64,000 bases of DNA. It comes from Camarhynchus parvulus (taxonomy: Eukaryota; Chordata; Aves; Passeriformes; Thraupidae). The translations under genes and the position numbers were made by a program. Below, one piece after another: positions 60,718 through 64,000 of this stretch. The notes under the pieces were generated by a model. That model did not search any database. It worked only from the letters and a program-made list of their open reading frames with translations, and had not been told where the DNA came from. The stretch lies in assembly GCF_901933205.1 (NCBI RefSeq), contig NC_044581.1:15427501-15491500 (forward strand), read 5' to 3'. The stretch's first letter is position 1, and every line of letters begins with the position of its first letter.

Positions 60718-61220
60718 GAGCCAAGCCTGGGAATGCTGCCCATCGATCAATAGGTGTATGATGAAGGGACTCCGTGCTGCTCCCCCTGACCAGCGGCGAT
60801 GTTTTCCCAATGATTCCGCAGGAGTCAGAAACTCAACAAAGCGAATCGCGGCCGCTGTAAGGGGAGCATGCTGCTCATGTCTGTGACCACTGTATGCAAA
60901 GCTTGGCATTAGTCACCGCCAGGCCGCCTCTGACAGCCCTGAAGTGAGGGAGATTAATGTGAGGCAGGGGCACTTTATTATTGTCATTCTGTTCTTTCAC
61001 ACTCTGCCTCTGACTTTCAATTTTGCTCCAGAATTAATTGTCTGCTCCCTACAGTATGACTGATGTAGAAGGATACAAGTAACATAGGCACCTGGTTCTG
61101 GCCTTGACAATCTGACTCGTTGGTGCAGGATGTATTGTGTACAGTCAAATTCAGGGACAGACGGGCATCTTTCAGAGAAATCAGCCAATGTTTCTTTTGA
61201 CTTCAATCAGATTTGACTGT
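60718..61220. promoter_or_regulatory. CpG-retaining block, likely conserved regulatory element
   Basis: The first ~210 bases hold roughly ten CpGs, far more than the surroundings, including ATCGATCAATA (60742), CAGCGGCGATG (60791), GATTCCGCAGG and GCGAATCGCGGCCGC with a NotI site at 60848-60855. The downstream half is unique-looking and ends in homeodomain-type GAATTAATTG (61031). Frames are open on both strands but hold no domain. It could be a distal enhancer, an alternative promoter or a non-coding first exon. Confidence 0.45.
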
Positions 61221-62880
61221 AGATTATCCTTCTCTAAGAACAATTTTTTTCTTGTAGAGATGCTAACAAAATGCCAGTGCCGTTATTAAGTACCACTGCA
61301 TGATACCATTGCTCTGCTTTATGCAGCCTCATATGAGGCCTTTCTCTCCAAGCTTTGCTTTTTATGTCGTAAGGCAGTAAATTAGTCATGTAGCAGTGTT
61401 TAATCCCTACCCTCTCAGAGTTAAGCATTGTTGTGAGAACATTATATATGGTATCTTAGACAATAAAAATACAAGGCTCTGCAAGTCAGTATCATTTACT
61501 ATTTATTGGGCTAAGAGTTCCAAAGCAAATTACACACAAAGTAAGACAAATAGTTAAAGATCTTGTATCTAATAGAATATCTGACTGTATATCAGACATA
61601 AAATGAACTGCTGTACTAAGAGATCAAAGAACATCTTTACTAGAGCATAGAGGATGAGGAAAAAAAAAATCACTTTTCGGATGGAAAAAAATCATACAGA
61701 ATCAGTCTTTGCACATGCACCCTATCTATCAGTCTGCTTTTTCTCAGTTTAACATCTGATGGTGACAAATGTAAAGGCACTTCTACACTGCAGTGAAACA
61801 AGTTTCACCTTTAGACAATAAGCATTTGCTGGTAGTCACAGACATTGCCACGGACATACAGGAAATAATACCAACATTCCCTGCTCCTGAAAGTATGAGG
61901 AACTGTGGTATACTTGCTCAAGGCTTAGCTTTTGGGCCAAATATTCTAAAGTACCTGTTAATACCTGGATTTTATCACTTTTGATCAGACTTGGATCAAA
62001 TAAACTCTTCAGAACTATACAACTGAGAAATTATCAGATGTATACAGCATGTATAGAAATAAGCAACACTAATGTTTCACTGTTTAATGTTTTCCCCTTG
62101 CTACATAGGTGAGATTCACCAAGAGGATCTCAGGAATTTTTTCCCAAATACCATCTCTGAATAGAATATGCAAGAAATAATATTGAATTTAATTTATCTG
62201 CTCCTTCAATGTGACCATGATATTATTTAAAGGGTACAGAAATATGCTGAATTGTCTTTATCCAGGATACAAGAAGGAAAATTACCACAATTCAGGGAGG
62301 TTGATCCCACCTCATTACATTAATAATTTACCACAATGGTTAAAACACAAAAAATTATCTACCTGCATTTATGAAGGAAGAAGCTTTTCCCACTTGATCC
62401 AGTTTTCCCAGACTTCTGGGCAAGGTAAATTTCAGGATGCATTTCAACTTCCTTGAAAGACACAAAAAGCAATGAGAAACTCTGCCTCTTTAAAAAGGTG
62501 TGCAAGTAAATGTTGTAATATCCTTCAAACCTGACATTAAGTATTCAAATGTTACTTAAGCAAAGTGTGAGCAATTAAATTAATCAATCTTCCCAGCCAT
62601 GTACTGAACAGATGTTCAATAAATCCTCTCTGCTTACAGTGTGGGAGGAAGAAGGTCCACTTTTAGCTGTCCTTCAGTGATGACATCCCTCAGCCCGTCC
62701 TTTCTCTGGGCCTCATGGGCCACTGCCAGGCAGTTCTGCTGTGTTGTTTCTTTATTATAAATAACAACAGACCACCTGGACTACCTGCAGTACCTGGAAG
62801 CTGAGGTTTAATGATCCTTCAGGCTACATCCTCAGCTCTCTCCTGATCCCAGATAATGGGACTGATGGGAATGGCAGAGG
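61221..62880. other. AT-rich non-coding DNA
   Basis: No gene recognised. A less AT-rich patch at 62640-62830 has no known repeat landmark. Confidence 0.6.
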
Positions 62881-62906
62881 AGTGACGGATGGCAGTGACG
62901 AATGGC
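62881..62906. repeat. 13-bp tandem duplication
   Basis: AGTGACGGATGGC followed by AGTGACGAATGGC: two adjacent units with one difference, each keeping a CpG. Confidence 0.85.
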
Positions 62907-63135
62907 TCCAGACAAACATGTGCTGACAACTAGTGAATATGGGGCAGCCTTGCAGAAAGGTCAAGATAAAAGTATTTGCTTGACTTTCAAAGTTTCTCTG
63001 TGAAAAAAACACTTGGAATCCTCAGATTTCTCACCACCAGATAACTTTGCCCGGCAGATGTGTACAGCAAGCTACCAGAGTGCCACAAATCTGGCAAACA
63101 GCACTGCAGGTGGGAACAACTACAACCTTTTAGTG
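62907..63135. other. Non-coding DNA
   Basis: Nothing recognised. Confidence 0.55.
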
Positions 63136-63150
63136 AAAAAAAAAAAAAAA
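63136..63150. repeat. Poly(A) run, 15 bases
   Basis: An uninterrupted A run. No retroposed sequence is recognised upstream. Confidence 0.95.
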
Positions 63151-64000
63151 GAAACAAAACCCAACTATAACAAAGCTAGAACAGCTAAATTCCATAGACA
63201 TGCAAGAACCTAGATATTTGCAATTTGCAGTGTTAAGGTTGCTAGCAGCTGCAGACATTGCCTCTTGTTTTTTAAGGTGTCTGTTCTGACCAGGTTCCCA
63301 CTCCAGTCCCACTCTCCCACTGCCCCTCTGGCACCAGGAAAGGTCACTCAGCCACCCCATCTTTCTGCCAATTAAGCAGAGAAGTCTTTTCTTAGCAGGA
63401 TTTTAAAGTTTGCCTGGAAGTCTTGTGATGCGAAATTTGATTGCTATGACACGCTCACGTTGCCATCTCTATTTTAGAACCTCAGATTTCAAAAATTAAG
63501 GGACAGGTTTTTACATCCTGCCTCCCAAATCTTAAATGACAAATCCCATAAAATGCATATGATGCATCCCATAATCTCAACTTGTTACACATTAATATCG
63601 ACTCTGATCAAATGAGTCGACTGACATTCAAATCTAATGGTTAAAACCTCTGCACCACAGATATACAACTTCAACCTTTTGAATGCTGCCATTCCATATA
63701 TGGACTTTACCCACATTTTAATGAGGCTTTAAAATCCCTGAGATTAAGATAGTATTTTATATAGAACTGCCTGCTTTTTATGATATCCTGACATGTTGTA
63801 CAACATTTGTGACTGTATTGATCCTTATAAATTCAGCATCTATATCTATTCCTGAAAAGCATCCCATGCTCAGTCTGCAGCACAAACAGCAGGGCAGGAC
63901 ACACAGAAGGGGCAGTTCTTGAGCCTTTTGCTCAGCAGTAAATATATAGGTAAAGAATATTTCAGTAACACAAAACATTTTAGTTGCATAACACAGCCAT
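63151..64000. other. AT-rich non-coding DNA to window end
   Basis: No gene recognised. A C-rich patch lies near 63297-63360. Confidence 0.6.

Noticed and set aside
60539..60909. Frames of 115 (plus) and 98 (minus) codons
   Set aside because: They include phenylalanine or lysine runs made by the pyrimidine tract and have no domain.
1..64000. CRISPR arrays, bacterial operons, rRNA, known microRNAs, endogenous retrovirus genes
   Set aside because: Looked for on both strands by eye; no regularly spaced repeats, no viral gene frames and no known mature microRNA sequence were recognised.

Overview
The window looks like non-coding DNA from a bird nuclear genome. The main evidence is several 3' fragments of CR1 LINEs, the dominant interspersed repeat of birds, at about 5.50-6.03 kb, 7.74-8.04 kb, 10.66-10.88 kb, 52.71-52.89 kb and 57.27-57.32 kb. 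The background is AT-rich, most reading frames are short and broken, and there are simple-sequence tracts. I see no bacterial-type operons, rRNA, convincing tRNA or CRISPR array. Assignment to birds is an inference from CR1; the species cannot be told from the sequence.

No complete protein gene is visible. The window reads as a gene desert or the inside of very long introns. If a gene crosses it, the better signals are on the minus strand. Two short candidate exons, 53109-53188 and 27633-27684, each have good splice sites and one open frame, and their phases match when joined in minus-strand order. A recursive-splice-like junction at 21820/21821 lies on the same strand. Weaker minus-strand candidates are a 314-base open segment behind a strong acceptor (6459-6772) and a CpG-retaining segment at 17564-17668. 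None of the predicted peptides matches a family I recognise, and chance splice motifs are common in this much AT-rich DNA, so these are hypotheses.

Layout. 0-5.5 kb: AT-rich, with a 14-bp hairpin, a 20-bp repeat that triplicates a splice-donor motif, and an octamer-bearing element. 5.5-11 kb: three minus-strand CR1 fragments, a candidate exon and a 37-bp minisatellite. 11-26 kb: AT-rich, with conserved-looking elements near 15.3-15.5 and 19.9-20.3 kb. 26-28 kb: a long but doubtful minus-strand frame, then a segment with three CRE-type motifs around one candidate exon. 28-53 kb: AT-rich, broken by small GC-rich blocks, an 18-bp homeodomain-type palindrome (34.45 kb) and a G-quadruplex motif (45.16 kb). 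53-60 kb: the other main candidate exon, weaker ones, and a folded inverted repeat at 59.0 kb. 60.6-61.2 kb: a pyrimidine tract followed by a CpG-retaining block, the best candidate for a conserved regulatory element.

No multi-gene system is present. The most useful leads are the phase-compatible exon pair, the CRE cluster, the CpG-retaining block and the homeodomain palindrome. Conservation and transcript data would settle each.
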